This document shows positions 47,101 through 53,812 of a stretch of 64,000 nucleotides of DNA, piece after piece. A program made the position numbers and the translations under genes. Position 1 is the first letter of the stretch, and each line of letters opens with the position of its first letter. The notes under the pieces were generated by a model. That model had not been told where the DNA came from. It made no database searches and saw only the letters and a list, made by a program, of their open reading frames with translations. This DNA comes from Hofstenia miamia (taxonomy: Eukaryota > Xenacoelomorpha > Acoela > Hofsteniidae), in assembly GCA_900660155.1 (NCBI GenBank), contig CABFPE010000232.1, forward strand, positions 775,729 to 839,728, written 5' to 3'.

Positions 47101-49464
47101 TTCTGGGGAATTCTTGACAACCAAGCTCTTCTCTGGTCAGGGTCCTTGGGAAATTTGAACACTGATTCGTATGGGCAATTACGACAGTTTGCTCTGCATT
47201 TAAAAACACAACATTTATTTGGCATAGCGTCTAACTAAATGATATCACTATTAAATGTTACTTCAGTTATTGTTATTTCGATGCGTGTTTGAGCCTACAG
47301 TTCATCTCACGATAGCGTAGTATTTCTCCTCCTTCTCATATCGTACTCTACGGTCTGAACGGTACTAAAACTAGTCGAATATCTACTTGAAACTAATTGC
47401 TTACTTCTCAAGTAGGAAACAGAGTTCCAAAACGTAAATGATTATCGTTAAAATATTTCAACTTCAAAATATGTAAACATTGTTTACATTCCAAGACAAA
47501 CCAATCCATAAACAGATGTTGTTGTTTTTCTTACTGTCAATCAAAAGATGATTTATCAACTGATAAAAAATCGATAGTCTGAACGCTCTTCCAACTCCGC
47601 TTTTTCTGAAAAATCGGGTGATAAAAAATCACCAATGTGAACGAAAATAATTGCATTTTCGATTAAAATCTGGTGATAAAACTCGATTTGGGAACACACC
47701 TTTATACGGACTCTAAACCACTTTGGGAAGCTGCCAAAAATATAGAATTACATCAACAGTTTTACTTTGATTAGAGAACCGGGATATTCGATGTATTCCC
47801 TCGGAGGATAACTACGTGAAGGATTCCTCGATAGTTGCTTTATTTGAATATGTGTGCTTTTTGTCAACTTATAACATTTCCTCTGCGCTCCAAACGACAT
47901 TCAACTTGTAAAGTCTATAAATATGAGTGCAGTGGAAGAATAACAAAAATATGCAAATTGTGACATTATTACGCATAGTTAGTGTTAAAATTAATCCATA
48001 AAGACCCATGGTGCGCATTTGCACCTCAGTCCACAACTCCGTTGTCTATGTCAATATTATTAAAATAATTCCCAGGCAAGTAAATTGCGATGATCCATTG
48101 GCATGAGTAAAATTGCAGCGAAGTTGCACATTGCTTTAATTGTTTGGGTTAACCTCATGCATCTTCAAAAGACGAATTCTTCAAAGTAACATCCAAGGGT
48201 GATGGAAAATATTATTGCAATTTGAATTTGCAAATAGGTGTGATACTGCAGTCAATGTGATTCGAACATTGACAGTAATTGAAAATTTCATGGCTATCCT
48301 TTCAATCTGTAGTTGGGTGCAATATTGTCAACCAAACTGCATTACCCGTCTAAACGTTTTTAATGTAATCTTGAAGCTACTAGTGGAGCGCAGAGAAAGA
48401 AATTTTGTGAAAATATAAGAGCGTATGAACGGTATAAATAAATGTCAGAGAAAAGCATCTATATTTGGTATCTACAGTGAAACAACAAAAACTAATTGAG
48501 ACGACAAAAAACCTTCGTCAATTCCGTATATGAGGTAATAAATGACATTAAAGATTACTTCGTCTATTTTTCATTTTTACAAGTTTATATATAGATACAT
48601 AACTTAAAGTTTATAATCACGATTAAGGTAAAAAAACATTCGAAATAATCGGTGTAAGAAAATTACTTTAACGGTTTCCCAATCATCTCGTGTAGTTCGA
48701 TTTGGCCATACGTTGCTTGATGATTCTGATTCACACATATCATTTACAACCTGTAAAACAATTCAATTACTGTATTAAAACATAAAAACCGTACGTAAAA
48801 GTGAAAATATATGCCATCAGAAATTTTTAGATATTCAAAAGTGACTTCGCCTGCCATTTTCAGCTCAGCGACGTACTGAAGCGCAATATGACAATTGTCC
48901 GTATTTGAAATCAGATACTTTCCCGAAGTATGACGATTCCACGTGGATCTAAATTTCAAAATTGACTTAAGATTTAAAAACAAAACATACTTGCTACAGT
49001 TACGAGATGAGTTGTACAATTTTGCATTCCTAATATGGCTATAGTCTATTCCGAAACCATAAGAGGTAAGAGGCTTAGAAAATTCTTTAAAAGTAACTCC
49101 ATTTCCAACCGAAAACGTTCCAGGAGAACATTTCTGACAATTTTGATCACCATTTACATCTAAATATTCTCCAGGGGCACATATCATGTCTAAAATAATT
49201 TGAAGCATTGCATAAATATAAAAAAATTACCGCAATTGGACCCTTTGACAATTGGAAACTTGCTATAATTTATATCGCACTTAGCTTCTTCATAGCTAAA
49301 TGGTACACGCCATCTACCCCTCGAAGCATTACATTCTGTATATTCATATCGAATGTCATTTTTCTAAGAGAAAATTGTAAAGTATACACAAAAATAACAC
49401 CTACCTCACATTCTCGTGCAACCGCAGAGAATAATAAGAAAAATAAATACAGAAAATGCATCAT
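16052..49464 (-). CDS. ELAPOR: ELAPOR1/2 (KIAA1324/EIG121) orthologue, 19 exons, type I membrane protein
   Basis: Exons, 5' to 3': 49405-49464, 49231-49363, 48991-49189, 48795-48948, 48667-48750, 41567-41678, 41371-41526, 41243-41328, 41144-41198, 39999-40121, 38592-38699, 37919-38109, 37380-37591, 33525-33682, 30028-30320, 28927-29175, 27870-28124, 16427-16573, 16052-16238. All junctions are GT-AG and phases agree, except for a 1-nt slip in exon 16. The product is about 966 aa, near the roughly 1000 aa of vertebrate homologues. It has a signal peptide (1-16) and cysteine-rich GFR/ephrin-receptor-like modules (CTDCPPGTFSK, KCPPCNPGMF, CLECGPG). A later cysteine region is probably MRH-like, followed by a membrane span at about 879-900 and an acidic tail with VDSCAI, a family signature. 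Vertebrate ELAPOR1 is an endosome/lysosome-associated receptor-like protein linked to autophagy; that role is inferred here. Confidence 0.93.
16700..17075. other. Intronic stretch without a recognised element
   Basis: Part of ELAPOR intron 17. 'CTGATGACGGTCGAGGAAAT' on the minus strand at about 16950-16970 looks superficially hammerhead-like, but it lacks GAAAC and a proper stem. No ORF is supported. Confidence 0.4.
17076..18120 (+). pseudogene. THAP-domain, N-terminal part of a P-like transposase relic
   Basis: Plus-strand reading gives FVDCCKTGYNKNVDKIPVYG, then FPRNIEERMKWIQFLPN and, after a frame break, EICRLHFP. The Cys pair, the 'FP..p..r..W' core and the C-x2-H are the THAP zinc-finger pattern. 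The downstream GGHKIPAVPPTLFPNI supplies the 'AVPtiF' motif that closes a THAP domain. A further decayed frame runs to about 18117 (FEVSVFLDVKADRYIINAYK). A matching C-terminal part lies at 20960-21548, on the far side of a Kolobok-type insertion. The DDE core is missing from both pieces. Confidence 0.65.
18245..20934 (+). mobile_element. Kolobok-type DNA transposon, 2690 bp, TTAA target duplication
   Basis: The left end GGTGGGAAGGTAGGTCTGA and the right end (reverse complement GGTAGAAGGCTAGGTCTGA) agree at 15 of 19 positions. TTAA abuts both (18241-18244, 20935-20938). The interior carries a broken transposase (18614-20395). A TTAA duplication with this transposase type fits the Kolobok superfamily. 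The element sits between the two halves of a THAP/P-like relic in ELAPOR intron 17. Confidence 0.8.
18614..20395 (+). pseudogene. Kolobok / 'Mutator-like' transposase, frame-broken
   Basis: Frames in order: 18611-18979, a basic N-terminus then Cys motifs (VHCEVCGLLI, INASC). Next is 19232-19696, with DIAVSLDGSWQRRGHSSQNG containing the first catalytic-type Asp, KSCQLWE, and HKCQLNHECTSNFW. Then 19748-20056, with LTDKLIDTLQNYFGMALRQN, CSAGEDSWCHYQKD, and LRGKCLHGKT. Last is 20153-20395, with SHFNDGKSSFLDFLRQLGIE. This series ('SlDGtWqrRG', 'Gk..DYev', 'GedSWC.yq', 'cLhGkTQNpNEs', 'fNdG') is the widely distributed transposase annotated as Mutator-like/Kolobok. The interruptions are stops at 18979, 19696 and 20056 plus frame shifts. 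Confidence 0.75.
20960..21548 (+). pseudogene. C-terminal domain of a P-like/THAP transposase relic
   Basis: Translation contains VHECNVCTISLSEEDMKFIY, then, one frame over, SGFLCKSNPKLQG, ILDRGGICYPLGDFYIFVSL and FSNILLNNFCKFSS. The full transposon at 43617-47702 ends with the same pattern: CELCSSSLSEEEINLLDAD, FLAKNHPELQ, IVNRGGLHFPNIDFFSFCQF. The two are therefore the same type of element. This piece probably belongs with the THAP fragment at 17076-18120. Confidence 0.7.
21690..21905 (+). mobile_element. LINE ORF2 C-terminal fragment
   Basis: Translation gives SRITLPVLRTIGGNAFSHFA then LSLWNSLLSIF, matching the LINE C-terminal pattern 'R..vP..rt..G.raFs..aP.lWNsLP'. It is only about 200 bp, wedged between the P-like fragment and the second Kolobok-related repeat. 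Confidence 0.6.
21940..22440 (+). repeat. Second copy of the Kolobok 3' region
   Basis: The stretch from GAAGGTTTTTCATTGATTTG to TTGCTATGATCTTCCA parallels 20465-20870 in order and content. Shared blocks include 'TCCATTAGGACATTCTCTAA', 'TTTACTCATGATTTTGTGA' and 'GATGGCCGCCATCTTTGATT'. It begins with DYLGDGDS, a transposase motif also seen corrupted at about 19550. No TTAA-flanked right end was found. Confidence 0.8.
22441..24560. other. Intronic, no recognised gene
   Basis: Part of ELAPOR intron 17. Short open frames (minus 22677-22913, minus 23753-23953, plus 24031-24234) lack recognisable motifs and codon bias. I see no terminal repeats. Confidence 0.4.
24567..25277. repeat. Tandem duplication of a 330-380 bp non-coding unit
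   Basis: Unit 1 (24567-24894) and unit 2 (24896-25277) share near-identical blocks in the same order, from CTTTTTGGTGCAACATGCAT through TTCGGGGGTTGCACCGTGCG and ATTTATGATTTCAATAATGG to GCGTGATCCATGACT. Unit 2 has about 20 bp extra after the GTTTTT run and about 50 bp extra around 25100-25148. Unit 1 may have lost these segments, or unit 2 gained them. Confidence 0.95.
25915..26140 (+). mobile_element. LINE RT palm fragment
   Basis: Translation reads CIIFLDISKAFDRLPHSILL, then LRLFGFDMDFIELYQSYLTN and RHQCVKINSSISSPV. This is the RT block around the first catalytic Asp ('.lDlsKAFD.v.H..Ll..L...G'). It is truncated on both sides and runs toward the 1000-N gap. Confidence 0.85.
26242..27241. 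other. Assembly gap, exactly 1000 N
   Basis: All bases are N. The round length suggests a placeholder of unknown true size. Open frames that span it are artefacts. Confidence 0.99.
27242..27300. repeat. Short (CGGCT)n-type repeat at gap edge
   Basis: GCTCGGCTCGGCTCGGCTCG lies beside the gap, and a related CGGCTCG recurs at about 27485. It resembles the low-complexity termini of some hAT elements. It may be why the assembly broke here. Confidence 0.5.
28927..29175 (-). other. ELAPOR: ELAPOR exon 16 with an apparent 1-nt frame slip
   Basis: The exon opens in phase after TTTGTAATTTAG and reads SNVTDLICRLNEVAGQGPN, matching the family's 'NVTDL'. The homologous continuation (TICLPGSLFPIFSYKF, LLAITPD, GYTDLHFYYYA) is in the next frame. 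The original frame hits TAG at about 29065. Only dropping one base between about 29090 and 29135 joins both halves and also restores the phase required at the exon's donor (CA|GTAATC). An assembly indel, a damaging mutation or a missed micro-splice could each explain it. Confidence 0.7.
29201..29983. mobile_element. piggyBac-type non-autonomous element, 783 bp, TTAA target duplication
   Basis: TTAA at 29197-29200 and 29984-29987 flank the termini CCCCTTAACGG and (reverse complement) CCCTTTAACGG. CCCTT-type ends with TTAA duplication are the piggyBac hallmark. Palindromes around GAGATATCTC repeat near the right end (about 29870, 29915, 29950). No transposase was recognised. It fills almost all of ELAPOR intron 15. 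Confidence 0.85.
31276..32276. mobile_element. hAT-type non-autonomous element, 1001 bp, 8-bp target duplication
   Basis: Ends CTGGGGTAGAGCCC and (reverse complement) CTAGGGTAGGGTCC are inverted repeats. The exact duplication AGGATATG flanks both sides (31268-31275, 32277-32284). Both ends continue into 'cgggcacggg' and 'gggcccg' GC-rich subterminal motifs. No transposase is evident. It lies in ELAPOR intron 14. Confidence 0.85.
31807..31972. repeat. Two near-exact 83-bp tandem units inside the hAT element
   Basis: The block TGTGTAGAAATCTGCTTTAT through GAAGCACGCTTTTTCAA occurs at 31807 and again at 31890 with essentially no differences. It arose after insertion or within the element family. 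Confidence 0.95.
32765..32935. repeat. Dispersed repeat, copy 1 ('ggactaaaggcg...' family)
   Basis: Contains GTAATTTTCGGACTAAAGGC, ATATAAGACGCAATATCATC and GCGAACGGATC, then TAGGTCAGGTCAGG. The same order of motifs appears at 49545-49715. The sequence resembles a widespread 'cagtatttt.cggactataag.cgcacc' interspersed repeat of animals. I did not identify its class. Confidence 0.6.
34816..35129 (-). other. Unrecognised ORF in ELAPOR intron 13 (about 100 codons)
   Basis: An open minus-strand frame can be followed from about 35129 (after a TGA) to a stop near 34816. Key stretches are FNCVVFVIAHLTFDEVKSML and IKELRRGIFNLVHNLNNIHK, ending FVFPKHKDKC. An internal ATG lies at 35031. It is amphipathic and charged, unlike the random frames around it, but I recognise no family. 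It could be a fragment of an unknown transposon protein. Confidence 0.25.
35978..36225. mobile_element. Nested hAT MITE, 248 bp, 8-bp target duplication
   Basis: Perfect 15-bp inverted ends CAGTGGCGCGTTTAG, with exact duplication AAAACTAT at 35970-35977 and 36226-36233. CAGTGGCG termini plus an 8-bp duplication are diagnostic of hAT. Near each end lies a run of G or C (GGGGGGG, CCCC). Confidence 0.95.
36366..36605. mobile_element. Nested piggyBac-type MITE, 240 bp, TTAA target duplication
   Basis: Ends CCCCTTCAGTACCATCA and (reverse complement) CTCCTTCAGTACCATCA, flanked by TTAA (36362-36365, 36606-36609). A palindrome CACGAGATTATCTCGTG lies just inside the right end. It interrupts the hAT C-terminal motif of the host element. 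Confidence 0.9.
39073..39952 (-). mobile_element. mariner-family transposon, 880 bp, TA target duplication, about 43-bp inverted repeats
   Basis: TA (39071-39072, 39953-39954) flanks long inverted repeats that start CGTGGTTCRTTCAATAATGC and continue through GGACTAACTAAGAAAGAA, with only about three mismatches. The minus strand encodes a broken mariner transposase. VTEDETSLSL at about 39690 corresponds to 'vTgDEtW'. The frame 39380-39649 reads MMLSVFWDKGGVNHLNFLPN then GQTIKGQYYAKL, matching 'vFfD.kGivh.eflp.gqTvn..yY'. Stops interrupt the rest. It sits in ELAPOR intron 10. Confidence 0.92.
44020..47225 (-). pseudogene. P-element-like transposase with N-terminal THAP zinc finger (THAP9-related)
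   Basis: The start at 47225 gives MPNKCCVFKC, then FKFPKDPDQRRAWLSRIPQK, CAKHWPEGY (C-x2-H) and NPPEIFD, a complete THAP domain of about 85 residues. Further minus-strand pieces include 46488-46733. A catalytic region lies at about 45980-45640, with FILFDEVYVK, GGHLFGKAVDD and AICDNHK. At about 45500-45430 is FFFIIDPIHLMKSFRNNF, the 'DP.HL.K..RN' hallmark of P transposases. Then come 45107-45364 and a C-terminal domain 44020-44511 (CELCSSSLSEEEINLLDAD, NRGGLHFPNIDFF). An in-frame TGA follows DDPDKLA (about 45817), and a 25-bp repeat insertion sits near 45000-45115. It is probably inactive, although introns could hide part of this. Confidence 0.8.
44990..45115. repeat. Direct repeat pair (about 25 bp) inside the P-like transposase
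   Basis: GACTATAGTCAAAAGACTAA plus CCGTG (44990-45014) recurs with one extra base at 45090-45115. The intervening 75 bp also contains an inverted GATTAGTC. This could be a small insertion that disrupts the C-terminal coding part. Confidence 0.7.
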
Positions 49465-49544
49465 ACAACTGCTATTTATCGAGGAAATGCAGGAAAGTCT
49501 AAACCTAACATAATGATAAAACTAAATAGTGTTTAACAGCAGTT

Positions 49545-49715
49545 TAATAAGCATACAGTATTTTTAGACTATAACGCGCACCGATATATACAACGCAGAA
49601 TCAGTGAACGGATCCATTCTCATATATAAGACGCAAAAAGGACAACAGAATAGTCAGATAGGTCAAACTGTTCAGATGATTAACAATGACTATCAACATT
49701 ACGTAAAAAAGTAAA
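49545..49715. repeat. Dispersed repeat, copy 2, directly upstream of ELAPOR start
   Basis: Starts CAGTATTTTTAGACTATAAC then GCGCACCGATATATACAACG, AGTGAACGGATCCATTCTCA, TATAAGACGC and AGATAGGTCA. This is the motif order of 32765-32935. It begins about 80 bp upstream of the first ELAPOR ATG, so it may overlap the 5' UTR or promoter. Confidence 0.65.
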
Positions 49716-50131
49716 GCAACTTTTCCAATAATAAATTCTATGCCTAATAGCTAGGAAATACGGCATTTTCAAAGAAATGAAATATTTGTTTATATATAGT
49801 TGAGATTGATAAATCATTGATAATAAAATCTTGTTAAGTCATGATAAATCCCTATAATAAGTACGGCAATATTGACTATGTGATTGGCAGCAAGTTTCCA
49901 ATGACATTTCCAATACTTTTATCAACTCAAACTATTACTTCAATTATTAAATAAATGATATGCAATGAAAAACGAAGTTCATTTATTCATCTAAAAAATT
50001 AAATTAAGTTATTGTTGCCAATTATTGCTATATAATAAAATATATTTTTTTAAAAATAGTTTTTAAACAAAGGGTGTATGCGGTAAATTTTCAAATTTAT
50101 AATAGGTTGAAGTTTACTCAGAATATCTTAA

Positions 50132-51134
50132 TCCCTTAACGACGGATGTTGTCACAGGTGCTTAATCGCGAAAGACGGGCCGAATTTATAGTTTTTTTAT
50201 ATTTTGTTTTTTGTACTAGCGTCCATGAAACGGTAGAAACATTTATGCCAAAATAGAAGGCATAAATTTTTCTAACATTTTATGGACGCAAGTAAGAAAA
50301 AACGCCAAAAAACACCTTTAAAATATAAATTAAACGATAAAAATAATAGGATATGAAAAATTTGAGAAAACACTAATTTTATATTTAGACAGATTCAGGT
50401 AAAATGGCAAAATTTCACAAGTGTGGTAAATTTTGAAACACGGATCAATGCATAGTATATATTGCATTCTTCACAAGAAAATACAATTCTTTATCCTGCC
50501 TTTCTTACACTGCATGCAACACATTGATGAGAATTTTTTAGGCTGCGATGGGGTAGATACATTTTTGCTATACAATCTTTTAGTATATACATTTGTTTCA
50601 TTGACAATGAATTGCATTATCTTATCATTATACAGTCTAAAAAATTGATAAAGCACTAACATCACACAGCAATTTGACGCCCGAATCTGCATGAAACGTA
50701 AACATGTTAGATTTTTACATCTTTCAAGCGAGCCGCACGAACCTATAATTGGAACATTATCATTATCATCTTAATCGCTTTCACTTGATGAATCACTAAA
50801 ATCACTCTGTTCATTTTCATATTCATTATCACTTTCTTTTAAAATATCATTTATTTCACGTTCAGTAAGAGGCCTCCTTGTCGTAATGATAATCTTCCAA
50901 AGATGTACCAACCCACTCAATAATGACAAGTTATGCACTAAATCATTATGTAAGACCGAAAAAATTTACGTTATTGACTACCAATGGCAGCTGCCAAACG
51001 TATGATTTGAGGAGTTCAAATTGGCGTCTCGACTTTTGAATTATCTCATTTTGAAAATGGGTCGTTATATTGCGTTCCCGTCCTAGCAGCACAAAATACA
51101 GGAGCCAATATATTGGCTTACCATCGTTAAGGGG
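50132..51134 (-). mobile_element. piggyBac-type element, 1003 bp, TTAA target duplication, transposase remnant
   Basis: TTAA (50128-50131, 51135-51138) flanks the ends TCCCTTAACGACGG and (reverse complement) CCCCTTAACGATGG. The minus strand between about 50890 and 50480 reads RRPLTEREINDILKESDNEY, then an acidic Ser/Asp stretch, and after a stop DKIMQFIVNETNVYTKRLYS. This resembles the N-terminal part of PGBD/piggyBac transposase ('i...ivveTN.Ya'). The catalytic region is absent. It lies about 670 bp upstream of the ELAPOR start codon. Confidence 0.8.
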
Positions 51135-51889
51135 TTAATAACATTGTTGAACAACCCAAATACGGGACATCCGCATATAACTCATATGTCAGAATAACTC
51201 ATGTATGGACATAAACATTGAAAGGGTTAATAAAGGTTAATAAACATACTTCACTAATATTAATAAACATCAAATGATAAAAATTCCCCATTCGTTACAC
51301 AATTTGGGATTCAGAAAACAAAATTTTTTCTGAATGATGGATTTTTGCATTAACGTAGTTTTGTAAAATAGGCGACCCTCAGGGAATCAAAGTGTAAATA
51401 GCATTCAGTTAAAATGAAAACCTAATAAATAGCTAATAAGGTCAAAATCAATTTTTTTTCAAAAGCAACGCATATTTGGTATCATTGCAAAGTTGGAGAA
51501 TCGAAGAATTTTTTTTAGCACTCTTTAAAATTTCTTTTGGAATGGTTAAAATGGCATGTTTAGGTTTGATTTGATTATTAGTTTAAATTTTTTTCTAAAA
51601 AAACAGAGAAAACAATAATTAATAAATTCGATGAATGGACCACAATAGTGTTTGCTCTAAGGATACCACTATATCTTACAAAAACATACAACAATATAAT
51701 ATGGGGGTTTTTTCAGTTAATTTACATTTGATAAAGAAGATAAAATAAGATCATAAATTTTGAATTTGCAAAGAGTATTGATTTGTTGAAATCATCTCTT
51801 GAAAAAAGCTAAAATGTTGCGATTTCAGCAAATTTAATTATGTTTTTGACTATTTGAAGAGGCAACTAAAATTTTTTTCTAGTTCACAG

Positions 51890-52440
51890 ACTCATCAAAA
51901 ATACACAACTGGTCCATTTTACTACACTGAGGTATGTGATGGACGATCTAGATAATAATAAAATAATAAAAGTCTTTAATAGGCCGACAAAGGTAAACAA
52001 CACAAATGAATAAAAATCAAGTTTTTCGGAAACGAGGACAACCAAAGGAGATGAAGTAGGAGCAGATGAGTACGCAAAGCGAGAGAACTGATCAGCAAAA
52101 AGTAAAAACAGCAGAGACTGCTTGAAGCGCGAGGGCGAGAAAAAAGTCAATAGTTGCTGGAGAATTGAGTCAGGAGGAAATTAGCTGCAGAAGAAGCAGG
52201 ATTAAAAATCGAGTGAATGATGCGATGTTTCTTGAGATAATGGACAGATAACGTGACAACACCATCAGAACGAGAATGCTATAAAATCAAATGGATCAAG
52301 GTCCATATTGTGAGTTAGTAAACGATCATAGGCATAAATTGAAGTGACCGCGGAAGAGTGGGGAATTTGAGCACACAAAGATCATAGTTTATGCTATACG
52401 TAGTACATCAGTCAAACAAATTTTGCACGCTCGTCGCACA
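51890..52440 (-). mobile_element. LINE 3' end fragment, same family as 63464-64000
   Basis: The sequence parallels 63540-63950 block by block (for example 'GCTTGAAGC', 'AAAAATCGAGTGAATGATGC' versus 'AAAAACGAGTGAAGGGTGCT', 'GGATCAAGGTCCA' versus 'AATCAAGATCCAA'). On the minus strand this is the LINE C-terminal domain and 3' end. At the downstream end a TTTTATTATTTTATTATTAT tail appears, analogous to the ATT repeat of the other copy. It is frame-broken. Confidence 0.7.
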
Positions 52441-53690
52441 ACTTGAATCATATTGTTACTCTCCATAAATAAAAAATTGATTGTTCTGATTTATTTTAAT
52501 AAACAACCTATTTCTTTTCAAAATAACTGATTTTGCTATTTTGCGAAATTAAAATTCACAAAATCTTGGATTTTTTCTTTTTGTGCGTACATCAGTCACG
52601 ACTTTTTTCGTTTGTGAATCAAGTAGCTTTAAACGAAAAAGAATCACACTTCTTTCTTACTTTTATAAAATTCGATAATTTTCTTCGAAAATATTGTATT
52701 TCATCTTCCAAATCCTTCGTTCGTCGCAATGTAATTTAATATTTGACATATTTACTTAGCCAATGTAATAAATAGAAAAAAAGTATCTAACATACAAATT
52801 TATAACAAATATACATTTATGGCGAAGGTATAAAATAGGGTGCACGGTGAGAAATTCAATAATATACATGGACAGTTTAAGAAATAATAGAAATACACCG
52901 ATAACTTTGCATAATTAACCAAATTCGTAGACCGTGGCATATATTTAAGGACAATAGTACAGAAAACTTGAAATTCATAAAATAACTATTATTAAACAAA
53001 TTACAAGATCTAAAAGTATATGCATACAAATCTATACATTTTAGTGTAAATTAAGTCCTTCTTACTTGAGATTTTTAAGTAAATTGGAAATTTTCGAGAA
53101 TTTGTTCTTCCGAGTTGTATTTATTTCCACATTTTATTTAATGATTAATGAAACCGAATTTATTGCCAACATAAACGCGTTTCATAAATTTCATATATTC
53201 CGCAAATATTGTTATACATATATATTTTATATAGTGCGGATGTACAGTACCATGGGCCTGACGATATGCACTTATTACAAATAAATTTACTTAAAGCATT
53301 ATATGCATTAAGTATAACATATAGAATTATATATTTTCATACTTATACAGAACAGTATATGGAACTCAACTTAGGACCTTTTATAATTGAAGCATGCAGT
53401 GCAAATTGATTCAAAACTAGAAATGACCTTTTTTAGGTTACGTTCGTATCTTTGCTTGATTCATCATAAAGCTATAATCAAAAGTGGGGGCATTTCACTT
53501 GTTTTGTACCTAACAGCATGTAGTTCATCTTCACACAATTCTAAAGTTATCGATATGGCAATTCTTTCAATAAACGGGTTCTCGTTTTGACATTCAAATC
53601 TATTGGTTGTTGTGTTGTAATTAACATATTCCTCAAATAGGTGCAATAGCCTAAGTAGATTGATTCACTCCAAATATTTTTTAGTTAGGC
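52441..53690. other. No supported gene
   Basis: AT-rich sequence with short overlapping open frames on both strands and no recognisable motif. A (TA)n run begins at about 53694. Confidence 0.4.
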
Positions 53691-53693
53691 ACT

Positions 53694-53711
53694 ATATATA
53701 TATATATATAT
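53694..53711. repeat. (TA)n microsatellite
   Basis: A short TA run lies at the 3' side of the minus-strand LINE that ends near 53810. Confidence 0.9.
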
Positions 53712-53812
53712 TACAATTGAATCTTTTATTGATCATCGTCAGTCATATTTTCCCAGAATTTTTTTTACAAAACTATAAACTACACTTTATAATTAACTAA
53801 AATAATTTCTAC

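Larger units (their letters stand above)
43617..47702 (-). mobile_element. THAP-domain P-like DNA transposon with both termini
   Basis: Exact 14-bp inverted termini: AAGGTGTGTTCCCA at 43617-43630 and TGGGAACACACCTT at 47689-47702. A 32-bp subterminal inverted repeat with one mismatch lies at 43812-43843 and 47322-47353. Motifs of the form GATAAAAGTCGATAGT recur in direct orientation at 43664, 43710 and 43791, and as variants near 47562, 47620 and 47675. The minus strand encodes a THAP/P transposase. A convincing 8-bp target duplication was not seen, although TTATACG occurs near both ends (43603-43609, 47702-47708). The element occupies most of ELAPOR intron 5. Confidence 0.85.

Noticed and set aside
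43603-47708. TTATACG on both sides of the P-like element as a target duplication
   Set aside because: On the left it is seven bases away from the terminus and on the right it overlaps the terminus, so it cannot be a clean duplication.
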